A stretch of 64,000 nt of DNA. It comes from UBA6623 sp965238125 (lineage in GTDB: Bacteria > Acidobacteriota > Terriglobia > Bryobacterales > UBA6623). Of the stretch, positions 15,794-24,665 are shown one piece after another (positions within the stretch are counted from its first letter, which is position 1; each line of letters begins with the position of its first letter). Position numbers and translations under genes: made by a program. Under the pieces are notes generated by a model. It ran no database searches, was not told the origin of the DNA, and worked only from the letters and a program-made list of their open reading frames with translations. The stretch is taken from positions 5,890,001 through 5,954,000 of the forward strand of contig OZ250179.1 of assembly GCA_965238125.1 (NCBI GenBank), given 5' to 3'.

Positions 15794-16678
15794 TCAGGCG
15801 TTTCCGGTGGCTTCCGCGCGGCCCGTCAAGCGCTGCACCATTCCTCCGACGACCTCGCGGCCGCGCTCATAGGCCTCCGAATAGAGGCGGTTCTTTTCTT
15901 CGCGGCTCAGTTTATGCCCGATGCGGAAGAAGTGATCGAGCCCCTTGCCGACGACATAGGTTCCGGCGAGGGAGATGAGACCTTTCGAGATCAGACCACC
16001 GCCGGCGGGGATCTTCGAGACCAATTCCCTGGCCGCCGCGCGCCACCCGAAAGCGGCCGCGACGATCGAGCCGATCTGCATGCGTTGCTCGGAATAGCCC
16101 ACGTCGTAGTCGCTTGCCGCAGCGATGAGGAAGGCCATGCGAACTTGGTTCATCGTCAGAAACGCGGTATCGGAGGCGAACTCGCCCGCCGCCCAAGGCA
16201 GGCTGATCAAGCTGGGTAGCACGTTCGGCAGCGCGGTGGCCACCGTGAACATGGCGTTTTCCTTGCTGATTTTCCAGACGATGCGTTCAATCACGGGGTC
16301 GCGAAACGCCGGCAGCCTGCGCGCGGCGGCAAGCCACAAGTCTTCGTGATCGTCGAGCACGTGCTCGATGGTTTCGGCGGGGTGATAGAGATCGAGAGCG
16401 TAAAAATGCCGCGGGTGAGGCAAACCCGGTTCCGCGAACCCGAAATCGCAGCGCCCGAAGTCTTCCTCGGAGGCGAGCCGGAGAATATGCCGCCCGGCGT
16501 CGCGCGCCTTGGCCTCCGAGACGCCGTCGGGGATCAGGAACGAAACCGTGTGGTTGAAAAACGCGTCATCGAGCGCGAACACCCCAACCGTGAGCGGTCG
16601 ATCGGCAAGCGCGCGCACCTCATTGGAGTTCAGGTGTTTGAGGGCCGTGCCAATCTCCTGAATAATCGCCGTCGACAC
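15794..16678 (-). CDS. DUF697-like membrane-associated protein
   Basis: The 294-residue protein starts at GTG 16678. The N-terminal half resembles a degenerate nucleotide-binding fold without a P-loop (LTVGVFALDDAFFNHTVSFL). The C-terminal half contains AFLTMNQVRMAFLIAAASDY and IGSIVAAAFGWRAAARELVS, with glycine-rich helices like those of DUF697 domains that partner GTPases (YcjF type). It ends in a basic, Glu/Arg-rich helix. It probably sits at the inner membrane through two helices. Function is unknown and the neighbours give no hint. Confidence 0.65.
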   Translation of the reverse strand: MSTAIIQEIGTALKHLNSNEVRALADRPLTVGVFALDDAFFNHTVSFLIPDGVSEAKARDAGRHILRLASEEDFGRCDFGFAEPGLPHPRHFYALDLYHPAETIEHVLDDHEDLWLAAARRLPAFRDPVIERIVWKISKENAMFTVATALPNVLPSLISLPWAAGEFASDTAFLTMNQVRMAFLIAAASDYDVGYSEQRMQIGSIVAAAFGWRAAARELVSKIPAGGGLISKGLISLAGTYVVGKGLDHFFRIGHKLSREEKNRLYSEAYERGREVVGGMVQRLTGRAEATGNA

Positions 16679-16807
16679 AGTTCCATTTTAGCGGGTCGGG
16701 GCAAGTTGGCGGGTTGGAGCGTGACGAAATGGCTGCCAACAGATACCGGACGGCGGACTGGATTTCGCCACAAGTGAAACCGCCGGGCGATTCTCGTGGA
16801 TGGACTC

Positions 16808-17023
16808 TTAGAAGAGCTTGAGGGCTAGGTATGTTTGGTCGGCGTGGATGACCTCGGCGCCGGATGCCGCGGCTGAGTGGGCGGTGAGCGCTTCGATGCG
16901 GGCGCCGCTCAACTCTCGGGCGTTGGGCGCGACTTGGCGGTGATTGGCGAGCAGGTAGCGAAAGCCGGCTCGGCGCAGCTTGTCGAACGCTTCGGAGAGC
17001 GACGAAATGTCTTTCACAGCCAA
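16808..17023 (-). pseudogene. C-terminal fragment of the broken glycosyltransferase-like gene
   Basis: A 71-codon frame starting at TTG 17023 encodes VKDISSLSEAFDKLRRAGFR and RYLLANHR. Membrane mannosyl/glucosyl transferases commonly end with such a soluble segment, in which a helix of the form 'LREAGVTYLLVN' follows the last membrane helices. It overlaps the end of the 17014-18570 frame by 10 bp, in the -1 phase relative to it. A single inserted base would give a continuous protein ending here. I read it as the original C-terminus cut off by a frameshift, though translational re-initiation cannot be excluded. Confidence 0.5.
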
Positions 17024-18570
17024 GAGTAGCTGTAGCGCTCGAACCAGTCGCCGTAGGCCGTCGAGTCAAGGTGATAGCGGGCTCGCTCGACGTGGAGAAT
17101 GTAGACGCGGTCTTGCCGGTCGGCGACACGATTGAGAGCCGCTGCTGCGGGATAGAACGGCAGCGCGGCCACGAGAACAGCCTCTCTTTCAGCGCGGTTC
17201 ACTGGCGGCGGCAACCGCATGCTGTTTGTAAAACTCGTGGCGGGAACGCTGTGCAATATCCCGCCGATCAAAAGCATTGCCGGGACGACTGCAAGCTGTC
17301 GGCGATACCCGATCGCTCGGAGACAAGATAGGAACCCGATCGCCGCGGTGAACAGCAGCGGCGTCGCGAATCGGTAGAGTGGCGCGGTGACGCTCCAGAG
17401 CAGCAGGTATGCCGCGGCGGCAAGGGCAAGCACGCCGACTCCGCTGGTCGCGCGGCGGGGGGCTCTTGCTCGAAAGCGCGTGAGCGCGGCGGCCGCCGCC
17501 ACGAGGACCAACAGGGGCAAGGCGATGCCGAAGGCGGCCGGATCGTGAAATACGTCCTGGCTTCCCCGGACCAACCCGAAGAAAGTTTGCGCGATGCCGC
17601 CGAGGCTATGGTCGACGCGATACACCGCGCCGAGGTCGTAGGGCGGCGCCGGGCCTTCGGGGTAGTGCAAGGTTTGCCAAAAAGGGTAGAACGGCGTACC
17701 GGTGTTAATCCACGATCGCGCCCACCAGATCGAGACCGGGAAGAATCCGGCAAGTCCTAATACTCCAACCGCGCGCAAGCACTCGGTCTTGGGTGAGCGC
17801 GAAAAAAGCTGCCGGGCGAGATAAGCGAAAACGACGCAGCCGAACAAGGCCGCGCCGGTGTGCTTCGCCGCCGCGGCCAACCCGAACAACAACCCGGCAA
17901 CCACCCAGAGCCGGCTCTCCCCCGGCCGCCCGGCTCGGCGAACTTGGTGAAACAGCACGGCGCAGCCGGCCGCCGCGAAGGCCGCCACGGCCAGCTCGGC
18001 ATATTCGACCGAGGCGATGCCGGCGAGAGCGGGCATGGCGGCGAGAAACAAGGCGCCGAGAATCCAACCGTCGCGCCAACGGATCTCCCGAGCGGCGTAC
18101 ACCAGAGCGAGAAGAAGGATCAACTCGAGTTCCAGGTTGACCAATTTGGCGGCGAAGTCCTGGTCCCACAGCAGCCAATGGCGCAAGTAGAGAAGAACCG
18201 AGAGATGCGGCTGACCGTTGAAGCGAATACCGTCGAGAAAGGACAGAGCGGCGGTCTCGCGATAGATCTTCGCGGCGGCCATGTGGTAGTTGGCGCTGTC
18301 GAAGGCGGTCACGGGGTGAAGCAGATCGAACAAGTGCAGCACGGCGACGGGCGAGAGAATCGCCAGGATCGCCGCGACGAGCAGACGGTTCCCGCGGGCC
18401 GGGCGAAGCGCCGCGAGCCAAAGGAATGCCCGACGACGTTCTCGTTTCCGAGAAAGGACCCAAATCCCGGCGACGGCTTGCAACGCCATCAGCACCATCA
18501 CGGAGCTTCGATGTAATTGCCCGGCAATTCCGAGTCCGAAGAGAAGGGTCCCGGAGAGCCCCAGCCCCAC
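17014..18570 (-). CDS. Polytopic membrane glycosyltransferase-like protein (main fragment)
   Basis: The 518-codon frame starts nominally at GTG 18570. It encodes about ten hydrophobic helices. After the first helix it has LLHPVTAFDSANYHMAAAKI, an acidic periplasmic loop typical of ArnT/PMT-like GT-C transferases that use polyprenyl-phosphate sugars. ARSWINTGTPFYPFWQTL resembles the loop seen in family members that carry 'GNPFYP'. The frame stays open upstream to 18618, where an in-frame TGA separates it from a matching membrane segment (18619-18903). Downstream, a frame change cuts off a 70-residue tail. The intact gene was probably about 700 residues, so this may be inactive. Confidence 0.6.
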   Translation of the reverse strand: MGLGLSGTLLFGLGIAGQLHRSSVMVLMALQAVAGIWVLSRKRERRRAFLWLAALRPARGNRLLVAAILAILSPVAVLHLFDLLHPVTAFDSANYHMAAAKIYRETAALSFLDGIRFNGQPHLSVLLYLRHWLLWDQDFAAKLVNLELELILLLALVYAAREIRWRDGWILGALFLAAMPALAGIASVEYAELAVAAFAAAGCAVLFHQVRRAGRPGESRLWVVAGLLFGLAAAAKHTGAALFGCVVFAYLARQLFSRSPKTECLRAVGVLGLAGFFPVSIWWARSWINTGTPFYPFWQTLHYPEGPAPPYDLGAVYRVDHSLGGIAQTFFGLVRGSQDVFHDPAAFGIALPLLVLVAAAAALTRFRARAPRRATSGVGVLALAAAAYLLLWSVTAPLYRFATPLLFTAAIGFLSCLRAIGYRRQLAVVPAMLLIGGILHSVPATSFTNSMRLPPPVNRAEREAVLVAALPFYPAAAALNRVADRQDRVYILHVERARYHLDSTAYGDWFERYSYSWL

Positions 18571-18618
18571 GGCGAGGGCGGCGGCGGCTTGCAGGGGCGC
18601 GGGCAGGCTGAGCTGTCG

Positions 18619-18903
18619 TCATCGCAACAGAAGTCGCAACGCGGTCCAACCGAACAGGAAATCGATGACGGCGACGAGAAGGGCGCCGAGGCTCATCAAT
18701 AAGGTGTGCTCGACGAGGGCGGCGGTGCGAGCCCAGGGAGTTTTCCAGGTCATCCGAAGGAAGTAGAAATAGGTATCGGGGAGAAGACCGAGGGGGCTCG
18801 TCTCGACCAGGGCCGATCGGGCAAGAATCCAAATCAGCACAGGCGCCGAGCCGACCGACAACGCTCGGAACCACAGTGGGGATTCGTAAAGTCGGTGCGG
18901 CAT
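18619..18903 (-). pseudogene. N-terminal fragment of the glycosyltransferase-like gene, cut by TGA
   Basis: From ATG 18903 (or ATG 18939) about 94 codons encode LRMTWKTPWARTAALVEHTL and two membrane helices, ending LFGWTALRLLLR at TGA 18619-18621. The same frame continues after the stop as RQLSLPAPLQAAAALAVGLG and runs into the main fragment. The join therefore reads as one membrane protein with a single nonsense codon. I take the start from the protein itself; the longer ATG at 19089 would include repeat-encoded residues. Confidence 0.5.
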
Positions 18904-18939
18904 CAAAGGGGCGGCACGGAGCAAGACACCGCCCATCAT

Positions 18940-19212
18940 ACCCTTGGGCGGGTTCCCGCGGCGAGAGGGCGATAGACAGCAGGGGGCCGCGAACGGGTAC
19001 GGGCGGGCATCTAAGACATGGCGGCACGAATGCCGACACGCTTCGCCTGGAAGCGCACGCCAGGTCGGGTGGCGACGTCTGATCACCAACGCTTATGTCG
19101 CGCGCCCGACCCGATGGTCGGGCGGCCGCGTTCTCATCGGTATACTGACGAATGGATCGGGTGGCGGGAGCCCAACCAACACCGTTGAGACCCCGATCGG
19201 GTTGGAGGAGCG
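18940..19212. repeat. Repeat-bearing spacer upstream of pdxS (R4 and R5 copies)
   Basis: The gap between the broken membrane gene and pdxS holds an R4 copy at about 19015-19078 (core GGCACGAATGCCGACACG followed by a second stem around 'cgcctggaagcg'). It also holds an R5 copy at about 19089-19110 (CTTATGTCGCGCGCCC). The pdxS promoter must lie in the last 100 bp; 'ggaggag' at about 19205 is its ribosome-binding site. No separate gene is visible. Confidence 0.55.
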
Positions 19213-20100
19213 ATGACGTATTTGACCGACGATTTTCGACTCAAAGTCGGGTTGGCGGAGATGCTCAAGGGCGGAGTCATCATGGACGTCACCAATGCCG
19301 AGCAGGCCGTCATCGCCGAGCAGGCCGGCGCGACGGCGGTGATGGCGCTCGAGCGGGTTCCGGCTGACATTCGCAAAGAAGGCGGCGTGGCGCGGATGGC
19401 CTCGATCGCGAGGATTCGCGAGATCATGGAAGCGGTCAGCGTTCCGGTAATGGCGAAGGTCCGCATCGGCCATTTCACCGAAGCGCGCATCCTCGAAGCG
19501 TTGAAAGTCGACTACATCGACGAGAGCGAAGTGCTGACACCGGCCGATGAGGCGCACCACGTCGCCAAGCGCGACTTTAAGATTCCTTTTGTGTGCGGTG
19601 CGCGCAACCTCGGTGAGGCTCTGCGCCGTATTGGCGAGGGCGCGGCGATGATTCGCACCAAGGGCGAAGCCGGGTCGGGCGACGTTGTCGAAGCGGTGCG
19701 CCACATGCGCACGATCCAAAAGGACATGAAGCAACTGACGGTGCGGTCGGCCGAAGAGTTGCCGACGGCGGCCAAAGAGTTGCAAGCGCCGCTCGAACTG
19801 GTCGAGTACGTTGCCGAACAGGGCAAATTGCCCGTCCCGAATTTCTCGGCGGGAGGCATCGCGACGCCGGCCGACGCCGCGTTGGTGATGCAACTGGGCG
19901 CGGAAGCGGCCTTCGTGGGCTCGGGCATTTTCAAGTCCGAGGACCCGGACCGCCGTGCTCGAGCGATCGTCAAGGCCGTGACCTACTTCAATGATCCCGA
20001 GCAATTGTTGGCCGCCTGCGAAGAGTTGGGCGAACCGATGCGCGGGCTCGACACGGCCAAGATGGACGAAGCCGAGCTGTTGCAAACACGCGGCTGGTAG
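19213..20100 (+). CDS. pdxS: Pyridoxal 5'-phosphate synthase lyase subunit
   Basis: The 295-residue PdxS (Pdx1) makes PLP from ribose 5-phosphate, glyceraldehyde 3-phosphate and the ammonia delivered by PdxT. The TIM-barrel motifs are complete: GGVIMDVTNAEQAVIAEQAG, VMALERVPADIR, PVMAKVRIGH with the catalytic Lys, IDESEVLTPAD and AFVGSGIFKSEDP. A strong ribosome-binding site (ggaggag) precedes ATG 19213. It forms an operon with pdxT, separated by 38 bp, which is the standard DXP-independent B6 pathway arrangement. The C-terminus includes the flexible tail needed for closure. Confidence 0.98.
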   Translation: MTYLTDDFRLKVGLAEMLKGGVIMDVTNAEQAVIAEQAGATAVMALERVPADIRKEGGVARMASIARIREIMEAVSVPVMAKVRIGHFTEARILEALKVDYIDESEVLTPADEAHHVAKRDFKIPFVCGARNLGEALRRIGEGAAMIRTKGEAGSGDVVEAVRHMRTIQKDMKQLTVRSAEELPTAAKELQAPLELVEYVAEQGKLPVPNFSAGGIATPADAALVMQLGAEAAFVGSGIFKSEDPDRRARAIVKAVTYFNDPEQLLAACEELGEPMRGLDTAKMDEAELLQTRGW

Positions 20101-20138
20101 TCTCCGGTCGGCAACAGGGTTGGTCGGCTGGTTTCTCC

Positions 20139-20726
20139 ATGAAAATCGGGATTCTATCGCTGCAGGGCGACTTCGAAGCCCATGCGGTCGCGCTGCGGCG
20201 TGTCGGGGCCGAGCCGGTCGAGGTGCGGCATGCCGAGGAGTTGTCTTCGGTCGAGGGGTTGATTCTTCCCGGCGGTGAAAGTACGACGGTTTTGAAACTG
20301 CTCGATCGCGAGGGGCTGAGCGGACCGCTGGTGGAGTTCGCGGCAGGGCGGCCGGTACTGGGCACCTGCGCGGGGGCGATCTTGATGGCGACGGAGGTTT
20401 GCTCGCCGACGCAACGCAGCCTCGGTTTGATCGATATGGCGATCGAGCGCAATGCTTACGGGCGGCAGCTCGACAGCTCGATTCGGCGGGTCGAGCCGGG
20501 AGAGGCGTTCGTTGAACGGACGGCGGCAGGCACGATGGAGGCGGTTTTTATTCGGGCTCCGAAAATTCGGCGGGTGGGCGAGGGGGTGACGGTGTTGGCC
20601 GCTGACGGGGGTGATCCGATCCTCGTCGAGCAGGGCCGGTGGATGGCCGCGACGTTTCATCCGGAGCTGAGCGGCGAGCGGCGCGTGCATGAATTCTTTC
20701 TCGATAAAGTCCGCTCAAGGTCGTAG
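20139..20726 (+). CDS. pdxT: Pyridoxal 5'-phosphate synthase glutaminase subunit
   Basis: The 195-residue class I glutaminase hydrolyses glutamine and channels ammonia to PdxS. The N-terminal KIGILSLQGDFEAH, the oxyanion motif LILPGGESTTV, the nucleophile VLGTCAGAILMA and the catalytic His-Glu in TFHPELSGE are all present. It follows pdxS by 38 bp in the same operon. Length is normal (about 190-200). Confidence 0.97.
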   Translation: MKIGILSLQGDFEAHAVALRRVGAEPVEVRHAEELSSVEGLILPGGESTTVLKLLDREGLSGPLVEFAAGRPVLGTCAGAILMATEVCSPTQRSLGLIDMAIERNAYGRQLDSSIRRVEPGEAFVERTAAGTMEAVFIRAPKIRRVGEGVTVLAADGGDPILVEQGRWMAATFHPELSGERRVHEFFLDKVRSRS

Positions 20727-21103
20727 GGGGTGGTCGATTACCTCGCCGGCCGGGCGTTGAGCGACCCAGGGCTTCAGCACGGGGTCCCCGCTTGCGCCGC
20801 GAAGCGGCGGTAGGAATATAGCCCAGGGTGGAGGGAGGTGGGGCGGAACCCTGGGTAGAACCCCCACCCGCGCGAGCCCTGAAAGGGCGGCGGGAAGCTC
20901 TCGCCCGACCCTGCGGCCCGTCGACAGCTATTTTCATGGCGGTATTATGAATCCGCGAATTCATAGAGACGCGACTGTACCAACTTGCGCGTAGTCGGAC
21001 TTTCACCCCCCGGGGCTACTATCCGCGCCCCCTGCCGGGGCCGGGGCGCCGACGTTGTGAGACATCCCGCGGCGCGGTCCTGATTCATGGACAGCCCGGA
21101 ACC
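20727..21103. repeat. Dispersed repeat R1, copy 2 (inverted), in the pdxT downstream gap
   Basis: This 377-bp gap carries the R1 unit in reverse orientation: 'gccgcgaagcggcggtagg', 'agcccagggtggaggg', 'ccctgaaagggcggcgg' and then 'atggcggtattATGAATCC' leading into ATGAATCCGCGAATTCAT at about 20946. The order is the reverse complement of copies at 2152, 42375 and 61190. No gene is supported. The small frames across it come from the repeat. Confidence 0.65.
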
Positions 21104-22441
21104 CTATTGCTTGGACAGACAGTAGAGATGTTCCGCGGTCCGAATAAAGAGTTGGTTCCCGGCCGCCGCCGGGCTGGCCAGAGTGTGACTATCGAATTTG
21201 TTGACCGCCAGAACCTTGAATTCCCTGCCGGCCCGCAACACCGACGTCGTGCCGTCTTCGCTGACAGCGTAGATCTTGCCGTCGGCCAGAGTCGGCGAGG
21301 CGCTGTAGATGCCCGGCTCGATGCGCGGGCGGTCCCAAACGACGCCGCCCGATTTGGCGTCGATCGCCACCATGATGCCCTTGTCTCCCAAGACGTAAAT
21401 CAGCCGGCCGTCTGTCGTCGGCGTGGGGACATCGGCGCCGAGATTGTTGTTCCACACGACGTTCTTTGTGCCGAGCTTGCCGCAGCCCGGCCGGAAGGCA
21501 ATGAACGGGCGTCCGCGCGTACTGGGGGTATAGACTACCCCGTCGAGAAAGATCGACGACGCGATCGTGCGGTAAGAGCCCTGCTTGCCGGGATTGAATC
21601 CGCCCATCCGCCACAGTTCCTTGCCCGTGTCGAGGTCGTGGCCGGTGGCGTAATCTCCACCCGAAACAATCAACTGCTTCTGACCGTTGATAACCTGCAC
21701 CAAAGGCGTGGAATAGTTGTCGGGCGACTCGTTTTGGGCGTCGGTCCAGCGGTCGACCTTCCAAAGGGTCTTGCCGGTCGCCTTGTCGACGGCGAAGACG
21801 TAGGAGGGATCGTCGGTGATCATCCCATGGAGCACCTGCAGGTACAGCCGGTCGCCGTGCAGCAGCGGCGAAGACGCGTAGCCGTGATTGAGCCCGAAGC
21901 GGCCGTAGTCCTTTTGGATATCGCGCCGCCAAAGCTGATTCCCCTCGAAATCGAAGCAGGTCAAAAAACCCGACCCCGTCAACACCCAGATGTGTTTGCC
22001 GTCGGTGACGGGCGAAGGGGAGGCCAGGTTCTGTTTGCGGTGGAGCCGGTTGCCCGCGCCGGTTTCGCGTCGCCAAAGGATCGAACCGTCTTTGCGGTTG
22101 ATCGCCAGCAGCAACAGCTTGTCGCGCTTAGCGGATTTCGTCGCGCTCGATCCGCCACGCGAACCGTAGCCCCTGGGGTTCTTGAACCCCTCTTCGGCCG
22201 AGGTCACGAGAACAACATCGCCCCAGATGATCGGCGTCGCGGCACTCCAACTCGGCAACCGAACCTTCCACTGAACGTTTTCGGTTTTGCTCCAGCTCAC
22301 CGGCAGGTCCTTGGCGTTCCTGCCGGCGCCGTTTTGGTGGGGACCGCGCCATTGCGGCCAGTAGTCGGCCGCGTCGCCGGCCGACAACGTCAGCGCGCAA
22401 CTCAAGCCGACGGCAACTAGGAAAGACGCTCGTTTCGACAA
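21104..22441 (-). CDS. Exported PQQ-like beta-propeller protein
   Basis: TTG 22441 is the start, supported by GAGGAGG seven bases upstream. The 445-residue protein has a signal peptide (RASFLVAVGLSCALTLSAGD) and repeated propeller blades of the PQQ type: WPQWRGPHQNG near the N-terminus, then several 'GxxxLWxxxxG'-like repeats such as DGSILWRRETGAG, TGKTLWKVDRWTD and TGKELWRMGGFNP. It resembles secreted 'outer membrane protein assembly factor BamB/PQQ-like' proteins. Calcium/PQQ cofactor ligands of true dehydrogenases are not evident, so it may be a binding or scaffold protein. No partner gene is adjacent. Confidence 0.83.
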   Translation of the reverse strand: MSKRASFLVAVGLSCALTLSAGDAADYWPQWRGPHQNGAGRNAKDLPVSWSKTENVQWKVRLPSWSAATPIIWGDVVLVTSAEEGFKNPRGYGSRGGSSATKSAKRDKLLLLAINRKDGSILWRRETGAGNRLHRKQNLASPSPVTDGKHIWVLTGSGFLTCFDFEGNQLWRRDIQKDYGRFGLNHGYASSPLLHGDRLYLQVLHGMITDDPSYVFAVDKATGKTLWKVDRWTDAQNESPDNYSTPLVQVINGQKQLIVSGGDYATGHDLDTGKELWRMGGFNPGKQGSYRTIASSIFLDGVVYTPSTRGRPFIAFRPGCGKLGTKNVVWNNNLGADVPTPTTDGRLIYVLGDKGIMVAIDAKSGGVVWDRPRIEPGIYSASPTLADGKIYAVSEDGTTSVLRAGREFKVLAVNKFDSHTLASPAAAGNQLFIRTAEHLYCLSKQ

Positions 22442-22515
22442 GGGTTTCCTCCTCGCGGGATTGTAGGGTCATGCTATCACAAGATCCCGAAATACGACCG
22501 CTCCGAAGCCCGCTG

Positions 22516-22980
22516 TCAGGGTGTTGCTCCGCTGTCGCCCGTGCCGTCCTCCTCGGGCGGCTCCACGCAAATCTCGCGAAGATCCTCTCCGAGGTCGATA
22601 AGCCGAATCTCGGTCCTCCGCCCCGGCAACTGCTGACGGAACTTCTCTCCCCATTCGATCAGAACGACCACCGGCCGGTCCCACAAATCTTCGAGGCCCA
22701 GAGTTTCCAGCTCGGGTACGCGGTCGAGGCGGTAGAGATCGATGTGATACACCTTCGGCGTCCCCTCGTATTCGTGAATCAGCGAAAACGTCGGGCTCAG
22801 AACGTCTTCGGGCCGGGCCGCGCCGAGGCCTTCGATAATCCCTTTCGCCAGGGTCGTCTTACCGCTGCCGAGGTCGCCGATCAGCAGAATGGTTTCCGGC
22901 GCGCGAATCTCGGCGGCCAAGCGGCGGCCAAACTCCATCGTTTCCTCAGCCGAGTGAGTCGAGTAAACACCGGGGGACAT
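22516..22980 (-). CDS. tsaE: tRNA threonylcarbamoyladenosine biosynthesis ATPase
   Basis: The 154-residue P-loop ATPase shows ILLIGDLGSGKTTLAKGI (Walker A, residues 35-43), SPTFSLIHEYEG and IDLYRLDRVPELETLGLEDL with the switch region, plus VLIEWGEKF. TsaE with TsaB and TsaD makes t6A at position 37 of ANN-decoding tRNAs. TsaB, TsaD and RimI often cluster; here only rimI is in the same 5 kb (27339), on the same strand but not adjacent. The start ATG sits just after a repeat region. Confidence 0.93.
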   Translation of the reverse strand: MSPGVYSTHSAEETMEFGRRLAAEIRAPETILLIGDLGSGKTTLAKGIIEGLGAARPEDVLSPTFSLIHEYEGTPKVYHIDLYRLDRVPELETLGLEDLWDRPVVVLIEWGEKFRQQLPGRRTEIRLIDLGEDLREICVEPPEEDGTGDSGATP

Positions 22981-23243
22981 GGGGAATCGTGAAATTCCAT
23001 TCTTTCACGGCAGGAGAGCAAGGCGGGGCGCTCGTCAAAAGGGTGTGCGACATGAATGCGGGACATCCTCCTTCTCGCCATGCGAGAAATGGAAATCGAG
23101 GTGTACTCGGAAGTGCACGCCGGCAGGCCCCTGCCGGGGCCGCCGAGCGTTTGTCCACCCCTCGGCGCGAGGCCGTTTTCATTTCAACGGCCCTTTCCGG
23201 CCCCAAGATTGCCGATTCTCCCATATTTATGTCGCACGCCCTC
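22981..23243. repeat. Repeat-bearing spacer with R5 copies
   Basis: Two R5 copies face each other: GTGTGCGACATGAATGCG at about 23040 and CATATTTATGTCGCACGCCC at about 23226. Between them lie stretches of 'ctcgccatgcgag' and 'gccggcaggcccctgccggg', both inverted repeats. The gap separates the tsaE and MATE genes on the minus strand. Open frames across it are repeat-derived. Confidence 0.5.
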
Positions 23244-24665
23244 TCAAACCATGTGCGTCTTCCAACGCCCTCGACGGAATAGGACAAGCCCGACGAGTGT
23301 CCACGCGCCGCCGGTGCAGGCAACGGCGATGTAGACGCCGGTGGCGCCCATCCCGACGTACTGCGAGAGCGTGTAGGCCAGTGGCAACTGCCACACCCAA
23401 TAGCAGAATAAGTTGATGAAAGTGGGCGTATCGGTGTCACCGGCACCATTGAAAGCGGCCGCGAAAATCATGGCGTAAGCACTGAAAATCTGGCCCGCGC
23501 TGAGATACCGGAGCGACTCGACGCCCACGCCTAGAACAGCCGCATTACTGGTGAACGAGCCGACCAAGGGCTCGGTCAGCAGCCAAAACACCGCGCTCGT
23601 CGAGGTCAGGAAAATCGTGTTGTAGAAGCCCGCCAGCCATACGGCGCGCTCGGCTCTCTCCGGCTTGCCCGCCCCTAGCGACTGCCCCACCAGCGTGGAA
23701 GCGGCATTCGACAAACCCCAGGAAACCAAGATGGCGAACAGCACCAGCCGCAGTGCGATCGTATAACCGGCCAGCGTCACTGAGCCGAAGAGCGCCATAA
23801 TCCGCATCACGCCCATCCAACTCGCCGTCGCGACAAAGAACTGGATAATGCCGCTCACCGATATTCTCATCAGCGTTCGCATCACCGGTAGGTTTACCAG
23901 CAGATGACGCGGCCTCAACGCGACTCTTTGCCGACCGCGGAATAAAACGCTGAATTGATAAGCGACTCCGATGCCGCGGGCAATCGTCGTCGCAACGGCC
24001 GCGCCGACCAATCCCATTTCCGGGAACGGCCCCCAACCGAAGATCAGGCAAGGGTCCAGGACGATATTGATCGCATTGGCCAGCCACAGGGCTCGCATCG
24101 CGACAACGGCGTCGCCGGCGCCTCGGAAGATGGCGTTGTTGAGAAAGATCAGAAAGATCGTCGAAGACCCGCCGAAAAGCACCGACAAGTAGGCCGAGCC
24201 GCCAACGACGGCCGGCGCGGCTCCCATCCACCCCAACAGGCTCGGGGCCATTACGGCACCCAAAACCGCGGGAGGCAACGATAACGCCACCGCCGCCACG
24301 ACCGCTTGTCCGGCGGCCGCCGAGGCCCCTTCACGGTCCTTCTCGCCAATCCGGCGGGCGACCATGGCCGTTGCGCCCATGCTCAGCCCCAGCGCCACGG
24401 CGAAGACGACGACCACCAACGAGGCGCTCAACCCGACCGTGGCTACCGCGTCCGCCCCGAGCTTGCCGACGAAATAGATGTCGACCAGCCCGAAGGTCGA
24501 TTCCATGAACAACTCGAGCATCATGGGAATCGCCAGCAAAGTAATCGCCCGCGACAAGCTGCCCGAGGTGTAGTCTTCGCGGGTGCCGCGCAGCGAGGCC
24601 CATGCTGCTCGCCAGAAGCCTCCGGCGGGCGGCGATTCGACCGTTGTTGATGAGGTGGGCTCCAT
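23244..24665 (-). CDS. MATE-family multidrug/sodium efflux transporter
   Basis: From ATG 24665 the protein has 473 residues and about twelve membrane helices; an ATG at 24911 would add an 82-residue, Arg-rich tail that looks non-coding. MATE features include GSLSRAITLLAIPMMLELFM near the N-terminus, LVDIYFVGKLGADAVATVGL in helix 1-2 with the Asp/Gly pattern, GATAMVARRIGEKDREGAS, and a mirrored second half starting IQFFVATASWMGVMRIMALF. The family exports cationic drugs by H+ or Na+ antiport. It points away from the hydrolase gene at 25059. Confidence 0.92.
   Translation of the reverse strand: MEPTSSTTVESPPAGGFWRAAWASLRGTREDYTSGSLSRAITLLAIPMMLELFMESTFGLVDIYFVGKLGADAVATVGLSASLVVVVFAVALGLSMGATAMVARRIGEKDREGASAAAGQAVVAAVALSLPPAVLGAVMAPSLLGWMGAAPAVVGGSAYLSVLFGGSSTIFLIFLNNAIFRGAGDAVVAMRALWLANAINIVLDPCLIFGWGPFPEMGLVGAAVATTIARGIGVAYQFSVLFRGRQRVALRPRHLLVNLPVMRTLMRISVSGIIQFFVATASWMGVMRIMALFGSVTLAGYTIALRLVLFAILVSWGLSNAASTLVGQSLGAGKPERAERAVWLAGFYNTIFLTSTSAVFWLLTEPLVGSFTSNAAVLGVGVESLRYLSAGQIFSAYAMIFAAAFNGAGDTDTPTFINLFCYWVWQLPLAYTLSQYVGMGATGVYIAVACTGGAWTLVGLVLFRRGRWKTHMV

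Noticed and set aside
18619..18621. In-frame TGA as a selenocysteine codon
   Set aside because: The position is in a membrane protein without a redox motif and I see no SECIS-like hairpin after it; a nonsense mutation is simpler.
17705..19039. A 444-codon minus-strand frame with Arg/Ser/Pro-rich product
   Set aside because: It is the shadow of the broken membrane glycosyltransferase in another frame; composition is non-protein-like and lacks any motif.
21107..22420. A 437-codon plus-strand frame opposite the PQQ-propeller gene
   Set aside because: It is antisense to a clear family protein and its product is Arg/Val-rich without domain signals.
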